From positions 186,001 to 250,000 of the forward strand of contig NZ_JAHFZZ010000004.1 of NCBI RefSeq assembly GCF_018603905.1: a stretch of DNA of 64,000 nt, written 5' to 3'. Both the position numbers and the translations under genes were made by a program. Shown piece after piece: positions 18,447-27,332 of this stretch. The notes beneath the pieces were generated by a model. That model was given only the letters and a program-made list of their open reading frames with translations. It did not search any database and was not told the DNA's origin. Every line of letters starts with the position of its first letter. Positions within the stretch are counted from its first letter, which is position 1. Origin of the DNA: Nonomuraea sp. NEAU-A123 (GTDB lineage Bacteria > Actinomycetota > Actinomycetes > Streptosporangiales > Streptosporangiaceae).

Positions 18447-18941
18447 GTGTCTGCTTGTGGCGTGCTTTACGTCCACTCAGCTCAGCCCGCGCTGTGCCCT
18501 CATATCGAATGGGCGGTCGCGGGTGTTCTTGGCGTACCCGTGGACCTTACGTGGACGCCGCAACCCGCCGCGCCCAACGTCCTGCGGGCGCAGGCGGAGT
18601 GGGAAGGCCGCCCGGGCATCGCGGCGGCCATCACCTCTTCCCTCATGGGCTGGCAGCGCATCCGGTTCGAGGTCACCGAGGACGCGTCAGCGGGGGTCGA
18701 CGGGTCCCGTCATGCCTATACGCCGACGCTCGGCGCCTTCAGCGCGGTCGTCGGGGCCGCGGGCGACATCATGATCCCCGAGGACCGGCTCCGCACCGCG
18801 ATGCTGATGGCCACCCAGGGACGCGCGGTGCTGGAGGACGAGCTGGACAAGCTGCTCGGCCGGCCGTGGGACGAGGAGCTGGAGCCGTTCAGGTACGCGG
18901 GCGACGGCGCACCGGTCCGCTGGCTGCACGCCGCCGTCTGA
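18447..18941 (+). CDS. DUF3145 family protein
   Basis: 164 aa from GTG 18447, preceded by GGGAGG. The start SACGVLYVHSAQPALCPHIE, then WAVAGVLG, and the content match the conserved actinobacterial DUF3145 family, which is often found beside fatty-acid synthesis genes, as here (convergent with the fab operon). Function unknown; no membrane helix. It ends at a bidirectional terminator shared with accD. Confidence 0.85.
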   Translation: MSACGVLYVHSAQPALCPHIEWAVAGVLGVPVDLTWTPQPAAPNVLRAQAEWEGRPGIAAAITSSLMGWQRIRFEVTEDASAGVDGSRHAYTPTLGAFSAVVGAAGDIMIPEDRLRTAMLMATQGRAVLEDELDKLLGRPWDEELEPFRYAGDGAPVRWLHAAV

Positions 18942-18984
18942 GACACGCGGAGCTGAGACGCTGAGACACGCGGAGCTGAGACAC
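18939..18984. repeat. Two tandem 23-bp repeats spanning the DUF3145 stop codon
   Basis: TGAGACACGCGGAGCTGAGA begins at 18939 (its TGA is the stop codon) and again at 18962. A third partial TGAGACACGCG sits at the end of the second unit. Confidence 0.7.
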
Positions 18985-19003
18985 GCGCCGCCTGACCACG
19001 TAA

Positions 19004-19042
19004 AAAAGGGGCCCCGCACCCATCAGGTGCGGGGCCCCTTTT
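19004..19042. terminator. Bidirectional intrinsic terminator
   Basis: A 17-bp perfect stem, AAAAGGGGCCCCGCACC with its complement, closes a CATCA loop. A-tract on the left and T-tract on the right serve both the DUF3145 gene and the accD operon end. Confidence 0.92.
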
Positions 19043-19049
19043 CACATGC

Positions 19050-20474
19050 CTACAGGGGGATGTTGCCGTGGGCGCCCCTGGCCGGGGTGGCCTGGGCGAG
19101 GACCTTGGCGATCGCGCCCCGGGTCTCCTCCGGCTTGATGACCTCGTCGATCACGCCGAGCTGCTGCGCCCGCTCGAGCCCGCCCGCCAGCTTCTCGTGC
19201 TCGTCGGCCAGCCGCTGCTCCAGCTCGGCCCGCTCCTCGTCGGGGGCGGCGGCCAGCTCGCGCCGCTTCAGGATGCGCACCGCCGCGACCGCGCCCATGA
19301 CCGCGATCTCAGTCGTCGGCCAGGCGAACACCTTGGTGGCGCCCAGGGCGCGGGAGTTCATGGCGATGTACGCGCCGCCGTACGCCTTGCGCGTGACCAG
19401 CGTGATGCGCGGCACCGACGCCTCGGCGAAGGCGTGCAGCAGCTTGGCGCCGCGGCGGACCACGCCGTCGTGCTCCTGTCCGACACCCGGGAGATAACCG
19501 GGCACGTCCACCAGGACAACCAATGGGACGCCGAAAGCGTCACACATACGAACGAAGCGGGCAGCTTTCTCGGCGGACGTGGCGTCGAGGCAGCCGCCCA
19601 GCCGCATGGGGTTGTTGGCGATCACGCCGACCGTCCGGCCACCGAGGCGGCCGAGCGACGTGACGATGTTCGGCGCCCACTTGGGGTGCAGCTCGATGCC
19701 CGGCTCGTCGAGCAGGCCGTTCACCAGCGGCTTGACGTCGTAGGCACGCCGCGCCGATTCGGGCAGCAGCGTGGAGAAGTCGACCTCGTCGATGCCCGTG
19801 GTGCGGACCCGGCCCTGGTGGCCGAGCAGCACGGCGAGCTGCCGCGCGCGCAGCAGAGCGTCGGTCTCGGTCTTGGTGATGATGTGGACGACGCCGCTGC
19901 GCTTGCTGTGCGGCTCGGGGCCGCCCAGCGCGGCGCTGGTGACCTCTTCGCCGGTGACGCTGCGGACCACGTCGGGCCCGGTGACGAAGATGCGGCCCGA
20001 GTCGGCCAGGATCACCAGGTCGGTCAGTGCCGGCCCGTAGGCGGCGCCACCGGCGGCGGGGCCGACGACCACGGAGATCTGCGGCACCACGCCCGAGGCC
20101 TTGGTCATCGCGCTGAAGACCCGGCCGACGGCGTGCAGCGACTCGACGCCTTCGGCGAGTCGCGCACCGCCGGAGTGCCAGATCCCGATGACCGGCACCC
20201 GTTCACGGACGGCCACGTCGTAGGCGTGCACGATGTGCTCGCAGCCCTCGCTGCCCATCGCGCCGCCCTGGAAGCGGGCGTCACTGCAGAAGGCGACGAC
20301 GGGGACACCCTCGACGCGGCCCATGGCGGCGAGTACGCCGCTTCTGTCCTCAGGAGTGATCAGCCGAACCGAGCCCTCGTCGAGCAGCGCGGTCAGCCGG
20401 ACGACCGGATCGCGGGGGTCGGCGGGCTCCTGATCGGAGCCCTGCGTCACGACCCGATTGTCGAGCACGGTCAT
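19050..20474 (-). CDS. accD: Acyl-CoA carboxylase carboxyltransferase beta subunit
   Basis: 474 aa. Carboxyltransferase with paired crotonase-like halves: SGGARLAEGVESL (acyl-CoA oxyanion loop), VVGPAAGGAAYGPALTD, and VDVPGYLPGVGQEHDGVVRR with KAYGGAYIAMNSRALGA in the second half. It transfers carboxyl groups from biotin to acetyl- or propionyl-CoA to supply malonyl-CoA for the adjacent fatty-acid genes; the alpha (biotin) subunit is not in this window. It is last in the fabD-fabH-acpP-fabF-accD order. That is like mycobacterial accD6 next to its kas genes. The ATG lies directly after the fabF stop, with AAGGGGG inside the fabF end. Confidence 0.9.
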   Translation of the reverse strand: MTVLDNRVVTQGSDQEPADPRDPVVRLTALLDEGSVRLITPEDRSGVLAAMGRVEGVPVVAFCSDARFQGGAMGSEGCEHIVHAYDVAVRERVPVIGIWHSGGARLAEGVESLHAVGRVFSAMTKASGVVPQISVVVGPAAGGAAYGPALTDLVILADSGRIFVTGPDVVRSVTGEEVTSAALGGPEPHSKRSGVVHIITKTETDALLRARQLAVLLGHQGRVRTTGIDEVDFSTLLPESARRAYDVKPLVNGLLDEPGIELHPKWAPNIVTSLGRLGGRTVGVIANNPMRLGGCLDATSAEKAARFVRMCDAFGVPLVVLVDVPGYLPGVGQEHDGVVRRGAKLLHAFAEASVPRITLVTRKAYGGAYIAMNSRALGATKVFAWPTTEIAVMGAVAAVRILKRRELAAAPDEERAELEQRLADEHEKLAGGLERAQQLGVIDEVIKPEETRGAIAKVLAQATPARGAHGNIPL

Positions 20475-21707
20475 TTAAGCCCCCTTAAACACGACCGCCA
20501 CGTTGTGGCCGCCGAATCCGAACGAGTTGTTGACCGCGGCGAGGTCGCCTTCCGGCAGCGGGCGGTTCTCGCCGTAGACGAGGTCCACCTCGATGCCGTC
20601 GTCGAGACTGTCGAGATTGATGGTGGCCGGTACGAGGCGCTCCTGGAGTGCCTTGATCGTGAAGACGGACTCGATGCCGCCCGCGCCACCCAGCAGGTGG
20701 CCGGTCATGGACTTGGTCGAGGTGACCAGCGGGTGGGTGCCGATGGACTTGGCCACCGCCTGCACCTCGATGACGTCGCCGGCCGGGGTGGAGGTGGCGT
20801 GCGCGTTGACGTGCTTGACGTCGTGGCCGGTGATGCCCGCGTCGGTGAGCGCCTGGGTCATGGCCATGCTGATGCCCCGGCCCCCCGGCTCGGGCTGGGT
20901 GATGTGGTGGGAGTCGGCGGAGTAGCCGACGCCCGCCGCGTAGGCGTAGATCCGCGCGCCGCGCGCCTTGGCGTACTCCTCGGACTCGAGCACGATGATG
21001 CCCGCGCCCTCGCCCAGCACGAACCCGTCACGGTCGCGGTCCCACGGCCGCGAGGCGCCCTCGGGGTCGTGGTTGCGGGTGGACATGGCGCGCGCGGCGG
21101 CGAAGGCGGCCACGTTCAGGCCGTGGATGGCCGCCTCGGTGCCACCCGCGACCACCACGTCGGCGCGGCCTGACCTGATCATGTCCATCGCGTAGCCGAT
21201 GGCCTCCGCGCCGGACGCGCAGGCCGATACGGTGGCGTGCACGCCGGCCTGGGCGCCGCGATCGAGACCGATCCAGGCGGCCGGGCCGTTGGGCATCAGC
21301 ATCGGCACCGTGAAGGGCGAGAGCCGGTTCCAGCCCCGCTCCTTGTAGGTGTCGTAGGCGGTCAGCGTGGTCGTGATGCCGCCGATGCCGGAGGACACCA
21401 CGACGCCGAGCCGCTCGGGCGCCACCTCGGGGGCGCCCGCGTCGGCCCAGGCCTCCCGAGCCGCGACCATGGCGAACTGCTCGCTGCGGTCGAGGCGGCG
21501 GGCCTCGGGCCTGGGCAGCACCTCAGTCGGATCGACCGCGGCCGTCCCCGCGAACTTCACGGGGACGGTGTCGATCCAGTCCGTGGTGAGGGCCTTGACT
21601 CCCGACTGACCGGCGAGGAGCGCCGACCAGGTCGAGGTGACGTCTCCACCGACGGGCGTCGTCGCGCCGAGCCCGGTGACCACGACACGTACCCGGTTTG
21701 CACTCAC
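20475..21707 (-). CDS. fabF: 3-oxoacyl-ACP synthase II
   Basis: 410 aa, standard KAS II length. Catalytic Cys163 in VSACASGAEAIG, His303 in VNAHATSTPAGD and His337 in KSMTGHLLGGAGG. It condenses acyl-ACP with malonyl-ACP in the elongation cycle of type II fatty-acid synthesis. It follows acpP after a 53-bp gap and directly abuts accD. Confidence 0.95.
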   Translation of the reverse strand: MSANRVRVVVTGLGATTPVGGDVTSTWSALLAGQSGVKALTTDWIDTVPVKFAGTAAVDPTEVLPRPEARRLDRSEQFAMVAAREAWADAGAPEVAPERLGVVVSSGIGGITTTLTAYDTYKERGWNRLSPFTVPMLMPNGPAAWIGLDRGAQAGVHATVSACASGAEAIGYAMDMIRSGRADVVVAGGTEAAIHGLNVAAFAAARAMSTRNHDPEGASRPWDRDRDGFVLGEGAGIIVLESEEYAKARGARIYAYAAGVGYSADSHHITQPEPGGRGISMAMTQALTDAGITGHDVKHVNAHATSTPAGDVIEVQAVAKSIGTHPLVTSTKSMTGHLLGGAGGIESVFTIKALQERLVPATINLDSLDDGIEVDLVYGENRPLPEGDLAAVNNSFGFGGHNVAVVFKGA

Positions 21708-21760
21708 GTTTCGCGCTCCTTGTCGATCAGTTGGGAACTGAGATCAGTGGATGACTGAGG

Positions 21761-22000
21761 TCAGTTCTGGATGAAGGTGAGAACGTCCTTGACCGTCTTC
21801 AGGTTCTTGAGCTGGTCGTCAGGGATCTCGACGCCGAACTCGTCCTGGGCGGCCACGGCGATCTCGACCATGGACAGGGAGTCGATGTCGAGGTCGTCCA
21901 CGAAGTTCTTCTCGGGGGTGACGTCGGTCGCCGGAATCCCGGTGATCTCGTTGATGATCTTGCCGAGGCCCTCGAGGATCTCCTGCTCGGTGGCAGCCAT
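21761..22000 (-). CDS. acpP: Acyl carrier protein
   Basis: 79 aa acidic four-helix protein. DLDIDSLSMVEI carries the phosphopantetheine site, Ser41 of the DSL motif. It carries growing acyl chains between the neighbouring FabD, FabH and FabF enzymes. GGAGAAAT precedes ATG 22000. An 88-bp gap separates it from fabH upstream. Confidence 0.96.
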   Translation of the reverse strand: MAATEQEILEGLGKIINEITGIPATDVTPEKNFVDDLDIDSLSMVEIAVAAQDEFGVEIPDDQLKNLKTVKDVLTFIQN

Positions 22001-22088
22001 GTCGCTATTTCTCCTTTGGTTTATCTGGTTTCTGTACGGCTACCGCCGTACAAGTTCTGATGAGTACGGAACGGAGCCGTACCGGATC

Positions 22089-23045
22089 TTACGGAATCTC
22101 GATGACCTGACCCGCATAGGTCAGGCCGGCGCCGAAGCCCAGGATGAGCGCGAGCTCACCCGAACGCACCTCGCCACGCTCCAGCATGCGCGAGAGCGCG
22201 AGCGGGATGGACGCGGCGGAGGTGTTGCCGGCGGTCACGATGTCGCGCCCGACGACGGCCTGGTCGGCGCCGAGCTTACGCGCGATCGCCTCGATGATGC
22301 GCAGGTTGGCCTGGTGAGGCACGAAGGCGGCCAGCTCCGACGGGTCGACCCCGGCACGCTCGCACGCCTCCTTGGCCACCGGGTGCAGCGCGGTGGTGGC
22401 CCAGCGGAACACCGTCTGACCCTCCTGGTGGAGGGAGTCGTGGCGGTCGTTGATGATGATCGCGTCGGATTTGTCGCCCGAGCTGCCCCAGACTACCGGC
22501 CCGATGCCGGGCTTGTCGGAGGGGCCGACCACCGCGGCGCCCGCGCCGTCGGCGAAGATCACGGCGGTGGACCTGTCGGTCCAGTCGATCCACTGCGACA
22601 GCTTCTCGGCGCCGATGACGAGCACGTTCTTGGCCGAGCCGGCGCGGATCGCGGAGCTGGCGACGCCGAGCGCGAAGCAGAAGCCCGCGCAGGCGGCGTT
22701 CACGTCGAACGCGCCGGGCGACCGGATGCCGAGGCGGTGCGCCACGACGGCCGCGGCGTTGGGGATCTGCGTCTCCAGCGTGCAGGTGGCGACGATGACC
22801 AGGTCGATGTCGGCGGCCGACAGGCCGCTGGCGGCCAGGGCCTTGCCACCGGCCTGCGTCGCCATGTCCTCGACGGACTCGGCCGGACCGGCGACCCGGC
22901 GTTCCTTGATGCCGACCCGCGACTGGATCCACTCGTCGTTGGTCTCCATCGTCTTGGCCAGGTCGTCGTTGGTGACGACATTGGACGGCTGGTAGTGGCC
23001 GAGGGCCAGCACCTTGGCGCCCGGGGCGATGTCCGGAATCCTCAT
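22089..23045 (-). CDS. fabH: 3-oxoacyl-ACP synthase III
   Basis: 318 aa. Cys119 in VNAACAGFCFALG, His244 in FVPHQANLRI and Asn274 in TAGNTSAASIP make the KAS III triad. It starts fatty-acid synthesis by joining acyl-CoA primers (branched in actinomycetes) to malonyl-ACP. ATG 23045 overlaps the fabD stop as ATGA; the frame remains open upstream inside fabD but that is antiparallel-free overlap, not coding. Confidence 0.95.
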   Translation of the reverse strand: MRIPDIAPGAKVLALGHYQPSNVVTNDDLAKTMETNDEWIQSRVGIKERRVAGPAESVEDMATQAGGKALAASGLSAADIDLVIVATCTLETQIPNAAAVVAHRLGIRSPGAFDVNAACAGFCFALGVASSAIRAGSAKNVLVIGAEKLSQWIDWTDRSTAVIFADGAGAAVVGPSDKPGIGPVVWGSSGDKSDAIIINDRHDSLHQEGQTVFRWATTALHPVAKEACERAGVDPSELAAFVPHQANLRIIEAIARKLGADQAVVGRDIVTAGNTSAASIPLALSRMLERGEVRSGELALILGFGAGLTYAGQVIEIP

Positions 23046-23947
23046 TTGGTCAGCTCCCTGGCCGCGTCGAGATCGTCTGGGGTCTTCAGCGCCACGGTCT
23101 GCACGCCCCGCAGCCCGCGCTTGGCCAGGCCGGTCAGCGTGCCGCCCGGCAGCAGCTCGATCATCCTGGTGACACCGAGGTCGGCCATCGTGGCCATGCA
23201 GCGGTCCCATCGGACGGGGTTGCTGACCTGGTCGATCAGGCGCCGCATCAGCAGGGCGCCGTCGGTGACGACCTGGCCGTCGGCGTTGGACAGCAGCTTG
23301 ACCCGCGGGTCGGCGGGGGCGATGCCCTCGGCGGCCGTGCGCAGGTGCTCGACGGCCGGGGCCATGTGCTCGGTGTGGAAGGCGCCCGCGACGGAGAGCG
23401 CGATCAGCCTGGCCCGGGCCGGCGCGTCCGCCTTGAAGGCGGCGAGCTGCTCCAGCGTGCCGCCGGCGACGATCTGGCCGGCGCCGTTGACGTTGGCGGG
23501 GGTCAGGCCGTGCTTGTCGATGGCGGCCAGCACCTCGGCCTCCACGCCGCCGAGCACCGCGGTCATGCCGGTCTCGGTGACGGCGGCGGCCTTGGCCATG
23601 GCCTGGGCGCGCTCGCGTACCAGCGTCAGGGCCTGCTCGGGGGTCAGCACCCCGGCCAGCGCCGCCGTGGCGAACTCGCCGACGCTGTGGCCGGCCAGCA
23701 GGTCGGGGGTCGCGCCGAGCGCCTCGGCCGCGGCCAGCGCGGCGGCTACGAGCAGGGGCTGGGCGACCGCGGTGTCGCGGATCTCGTCGGCGTCGGCCTT
23801 GGTCCCGTACGTGATCAGATCGAGGCCCACCACCTCGGACCACGCGGTCAGTCGATCCGCGAGGCCGGGGAGTTCGAGCCAGGGTGTCAGGAAGCCTGGT
23901 GTCTGGGCACCTTGGCCCGGAGCGACGAGTACAAGCACAAAATCCAC
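23042..23947 (-). CDS. fabD: Malonyl-CoA:ACP transacylase
   Basis: Loads malonyl groups onto ACP. LVLVAPGQGAQTPGFL is the family N-terminus, and AGHSVGEFATAAL holds the nucleophilic Ser; the catalytic His is in GAFHTEHMAP. The start is uncertain: GTG 23947 (AGGG upstream) is used here, GTG 23938 gives exactly the length seen in Streptomyces FabD, and a TTG at 24001 would be longer. It is first in the fab operon, whose promoter must lie in the short gap 23948-24041 behind fasR. Confidence 0.93.
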   Translation of the reverse strand: MDFVLVLVAPGQGAQTPGFLTPWLELPGLADRLTAWSEVVGLDLITYGTKADADEIRDTAVAQPLLVAAALAAAEALGATPDLLAGHSVGEFATAALAGVLTPEQALTLVRERAQAMAKAAAVTETGMTAVLGGVEAEVLAAIDKHGLTPANVNGAGQIVAGGTLEQLAAFKADAPARARLIALSVAGAFHTEHMAPAVEHLRTAAEGIAPADPRVKLLSNADGQVVTDGALLMRRLIDQVSNPVRWDRCMATMADLGVTRMIELLPGGTLTGLAKRGLRGVQTVALKTPDDLDAARELTK

Positions 23948-24041
23948 ACTGCCCTGTAGAAGTCCGACACGCGGATAAGGATCCGTACGAACTTTATCCA
24001 AGGAGATTTGTAGGAATCCTACAGTGGGGGTTTCGGCGTTG

Positions 24042-25214
24042 TTACGTTAGGGCCCGCCAGGTAACGGCGCTCTCCGAAAGCCTGCCGAGAATCAGCCCCA
24101 CCTGCAAGGTGAAGGCCGATCTGCCTTCCGTCGGCTGGTAGCCGGTCAGCTCGGTGATCTTCTTGAGCCGGTAGCGGACGGTGTTGGGGTGGACGAACAG
24201 CAGCCGGGCCGTGGCCTCCAGCGAGGTGCCCTGCTCCAGGTACGTGGCCAGCGTATCGAGAAGCGGCGTGCCGGCGAGGGGCAAGTAGACGTTCTCGATG
24301 AGCTGCTCCCTGGCGTCGTCGTCGCCGTCGAGCGCCCGTTCGGCGAGCAGGTCCTCGGCGTGCACCGGGCGGGGCGCGTCGGGCCAGCCGGACGACGCCT
24401 TCAGCCCGGCCAGCGCCGCCTTGGCCGATCTGGCGGCGGCGTGCAGGTCGGGCACCTCCGGGCCGATGACGATCGAGCCCTCCCCGAAGCGGGCCACGAC
24501 CTGCTTGGCCGCGGCGTCCACGCTGTTGGCGCCGCCCACGATCACGATCAGCCGGTCGGCCTGCACCCCGGCGAGCAGGTCCATGCCGATGCGGCGGCCC
24601 TTCTCGCGCAGCCCGTCGATCACCGCGCGCGGGTCGTCCTCGGGGGCGCGGCCCGCGATCACGACGACGGGGGAGGAGGTCCAGCCCAGCGCGGCGGCCC
24701 AGGAGTGCAGCCCGTCGTCGACCTCGCCGCGCACCAGCGCGTCGACGATCAGCGCCTCCAGCCGGGCGTCCCACGCCCCCCTGGCCTCGGCCTCGCGGGC
24801 GTAGACGTGGGCGGCGGCGAAGGCCACGTCGCGGGTGTAGCGGAGCATGGCCTGCTCGAGCTGGTCCTCGCCGCCCGGCGCGGCCAGTTCGTCGGTCTGC
24901 GCCTCGACCACCTCCACGACGATCCTGACGATGTCGACGGTCTGCTGGAGCGAGATCGACCGCTTCAGCTCGCGTGGCGCGGTGCCGAAGAACTCGATGC
25001 TGGGCGTGGGCCGGTTCTCGCCCGCGTGCTGGAACCACTCCACGAACGCGGCGATGCCGGCCTGCGCCACCAGGCCCACCCAGGAGCGGTCCTCGGCGCT
25101 GAGGGCGCGGAACCACGAAAGCTGATCGTCCATGCGGGCCATGGCCGCCGTGCCGAGCGAACCCATGGCCCGCTCCAGCCTGCGCGTGGTGTCCTCCCGG
25201 GTCCGGTCTGTCAC
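24042..25214 (-). CDS. fasR: PucR-family fatty-acid synthesis activator, FasR-like
   Basis: 390 aa, no membrane helix. The C-terminal PucR-type HTH reads LEATARLLFVHPNTVRYRLK. The central part is the GGDEF-like CdaR/PucR domain (residues about 150-290). In Streptomyces coelicolor the orthologous position, directly before fabD, is held by FasR, an activator of fabD-fabH-acpP-fabF; the identical context makes that assignment strong. GTG 25214 is preceded by AGGAGG. Confidence 0.88.
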   Translation of the reverse strand: MTDRTREDTTRRLERAMGSLGTAAMARMDDQLSWFRALSAEDRSWVGLVAQAGIAAFVEWFQHAGENRPTPSIEFFGTAPRELKRSISLQQTVDIVRIVVEVVEAQTDELAAPGGEDQLEQAMLRYTRDVAFAAAHVYAREAEARGAWDARLEALIVDALVRGEVDDGLHSWAAALGWTSSPVVVIAGRAPEDDPRAVIDGLREKGRRIGMDLLAGVQADRLIVIVGGANSVDAAAKQVVARFGEGSIVIGPEVPDLHAAARSAKAALAGLKASSGWPDAPRPVHAEDLLAERALDGDDDAREQLIENVYLPLAGTPLLDTLATYLEQGTSLEATARLLFVHPNTVRYRLKKITELTGYQPTEGRSAFTLQVGLILGRLSESAVTWRALT

Positions 25215-25237
25215 GCCTCCTAGAGTGCCAGGTCGAA

Positions 25238-25669
25238 TCAGATGACCGCGACCGCGGTGATGAGCCCGATGGCCACATGGGTGACGGCGAGCAGCCGGGC
25301 GCCCGGCTGCAGCTCGGGCTCCTTGACCAGGTCGCGTACCGAGATGCCGACCAGCTTGTCGAAGATGAGCATGGCCACGGTCTGCACCACGATGCCGACC
25401 AGCCCGAAGACGGCGGTGCCGGCCAGGCCCTCGGTGAGCCGGCCGCCCGACGACCAGATGGAGGCCGCGACGATCAGGCCCACCGCGGCCAGCGCCGAGG
25501 TGGCCAGCAGCGTGGCGTTGGGGTTGCGCTCGGTGCGGATGACCGAGCTCAGCTTGCCGGGCGTGGCGAGGTCGATCACGTAGAAGCCGACGATCAGCAG
25601 CACGACGCCTACGGCGGCGTAGGCGGCGATGGCGCCCGCGCCGCGGGCGAGGGTCTCCAGCAGGGTCAT
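25238..25669 (-). CDS. DUF350 inner-membrane protein (YjfL-like)
   Basis: 143 aa with four predicted membrane helices (residues about 12-35, 52-72, 82-105, 123-142), typical of the DUF350 family. ATG 25669 overlaps the stop of the ATP-grasp gene as ATGA. The set TM/Gly-rich protein, glutathionylspermidine-synthase-like protein and DUF350 parallels yjfL-yjfM-yjfC of E. coli. Its function is not established; it probably works with the ATP-grasp partner at the membrane. Confidence 0.88.
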   Translation of the reverse strand: MTLLETLARGAGAIAAYAAVGVVLLIVGFYVIDLATPGKLSSVIRTERNPNATLLATSALAAVGLIVAASIWSSGGRLTEGLAGTAVFGLVGIVVQTVAMLIFDKLVGISVRDLVKEPELQPGARLLAVTHVAIGLITAVAVI

Positions 25670-26814
25670 GGGTGCTCGATTCGGTGAGGTACGAAGGAAG
25701 AGGTGTCGTCGGTGATCAGGCCTGTAGTCTCCCTGATACCCAATCCGGCGGCATTGTCGGCGATCACCCAGGCGCCGAGCACCGGCCGCTCGCCCTCGAA
25801 GTCGGGCAGGGCGTGGAAGCCCTGGAAGACGTAGCCCTCCTGGCCGTAGGAGCCGGGTGTCTCCTGGGTGCCGTCCGGCGTGACGATGCGCATCGACGCG
25901 CCCTCCCTGCCCAGGAGCGGCTTGGCGATGTAGGAGTCGAGGTCGCGGGGGCCGTCGAGGTAGGCGGGCAGCAGGTTGGGATGGTCCGGGTAGAGCTCCC
26001 AGAGGACGGCCAGCAGCGCCTTGTTCGACAGCAGTGTCCTCCACAGCGGTTCGATCCAGGTCGCGTGCCGTACGGCGTGCCGCCCGAACGGGTCGGCCAG
26101 CATCCACTCCCACGGGTAGAGCTTGAACGCCGAGCGGATCATCCGCTCCTCGACGTCGACGAAGCGGCGGTTGAGCGCGTCCCAGCCGATGTCCTCCATG
26201 GCGACGGCGACCGTGCTCAGCCCGGCCTGCTCGGCGGTCTCCTGGAGATAGGCCAGGGTCATCGCCTCCTCGCCGGTCTCGTCCATGTTCGTCCAGGCGA
26301 AGTGGATCGGCCCCGTGGGCAGGGTCAGCTCGCGCCAGCGGTCGATGAGCCGTTCGTGGATGGAGTTCCACTGGTCGCCGTCGGGATGGACGTCCTTGAG
26401 CCAGAACCACTGCGCCACCGACGACTCGACCAGCGAGGTGGGCGTGTCGGCGTTGTACTCCAGCAGCTTGGCCGGGCCGGTGCCGTCGTAGCGCAGGTCG
26501 AAGCGGGCGTACAGGTGGGGGTCACGCCGCTCCCAGGAGCGCGCCACGTCCTCCTCCGCCCAGGTGGGGATGGCGAAGTCGGCGTAGCGCCCGGTCGAGA
26601 CGACGTGCTCCACGGCGCGCAGGCACATCCCGTGCAGCTCCTCGACCTGCTCCTCCAGCTCCTCCACCTCCTCCAGGGAGAAGACGTAGTGGATGGACTC
26701 GTCCCAGTAGGGCCGGGTGAGTCCATCCGGGTGGGCGGCTCGGTGGTAGGCCAGGCCCTGGCTCTCGATCGTCTTCTCCCAGCCGTCCCTGGGAGTGCCG
26801 TGTTCGCGCCGCAC
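25666..26814 (-). CDS. Glutathionylspermidine-synthase-like ATP-grasp ligase (YgiC/YjfC family)
   Basis: 382 aa, matching the synthetase half of glutathionylspermidine synthase without the amidase half. LLEYNADTPTSLVESS and WTNMDETGEE, with KPLLGREGASMRIV near residue 290, are the conserved ATP/metal-binding segments. The family makes amide bonds with ATP. Actinomycetes use mycothiol and lack glutathionylspermidine, so another substrate is expected, perhaps a membrane or cell-wall peptide. GTG 26814 is preceded by GGAGG. It sits between a membrane-anchored Gly-rich protein and DUF350 in a tight operon. Confidence 0.88.
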   Translation of the reverse strand: MRREHGTPRDGWEKTIESQGLAYHRAAHPDGLTRPYWDESIHYVFSLEEVEELEEQVEELHGMCLRAVEHVVSTGRYADFAIPTWAEEDVARSWERRDPHLYARFDLRYDGTGPAKLLEYNADTPTSLVESSVAQWFWLKDVHPDGDQWNSIHERLIDRWRELTLPTGPIHFAWTNMDETGEEAMTLAYLQETAEQAGLSTVAVAMEDIGWDALNRRFVDVEERMIRSAFKLYPWEWMLADPFGRHAVRHATWIEPLWRTLLSNKALLAVLWELYPDHPNLLPAYLDGPRDLDSYIAKPLLGREGASMRIVTPDGTQETPGSYGQEGYVFQGFHALPDFEGERPVLGAWVIADNAAGLGIRETTGLITDDTSSFVPHRIEHP

Positions 26815-26816
26815 CG

Positions 26817-27230
26817 TCAGCCTCCGCCGCTGAAGCGGCTGCCGAAGCCGCCACGCTGGATGGAGTGGCCGTTGCGGCTGGAGATGTTCACGTCGGAGGG
26901 GCGGTAGCTGGTGCCGGCGCGCACGCGCGTGCCGACCCTGGTGCCGCCGTAGTACCAGTGGTACGCGCCGCGCGAACCGCCGTAGAAGTGGGTGGAGCCG
27001 TTGTCGTCATCGTCGCAGAGGGACTCGTCGACGATCTCGTACGAGCCGTCGCTCAGCTGGTTGTTCATGTCGACGCAGTCGGCGGTCACGTCGTCGTCGT
27101 TCTGGGCCGAGCAGTAGCCCACCAAGAGGACGGACACGACGCCGAGGACGGACAGGGTGATCACCTTCGACGCCTTCGACCGCTTGGGGGCCTCCGGCGG
27201 GGGAGGCGGCACGGGCGGCGAGTATCCCAT
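26817..27230 (-). CDS. Membrane-anchored protein with Gly-rich tail (possible YjfM/DUF1190 counterpart)
   Basis: 137 aa from ATG 27230 (GGAG four bases upstream). A Pro-rich cytosolic start (PPVPPPPPEAPKRSKASK) precedes one membrane helix (about 24-42). An acidic segment (DESLCDDDDNG) follows, then a Tyr/Gly/Arg-rich region ending RGGFGSRFSGGG. The last residues resemble the Gly/Arg/Phe tails of YgiB/YjfM proteins, which neighbour YgiC/YjfC ligases in proteobacteria. Inference: this tail could be the substrate or anchor of the ligase encoded next. Confidence 0.75.
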   Translation of the reverse strand: MGYSPPVPPPPPEAPKRSKASKVITLSVLGVVSVLLVGYCSAQNDDDVTADCVDMNNQLSDGSYEIVDESLCDDDDNGSTHFYGGSRGAYHWYYGGTRVGTRVRAGTSYRPSDVNISSRNGHSIQRGGFGSRFSGGG

Positions 27231-27332
27231 CAAGCTCCTGCTTTCATTGGCCGAACAGCCTATCGGCGCAGCTCCTGCCGGTTCAATGTCTACAACCGGC
27301 GGCTTGCAATTGGGTTGGGTACGTATCAACGC

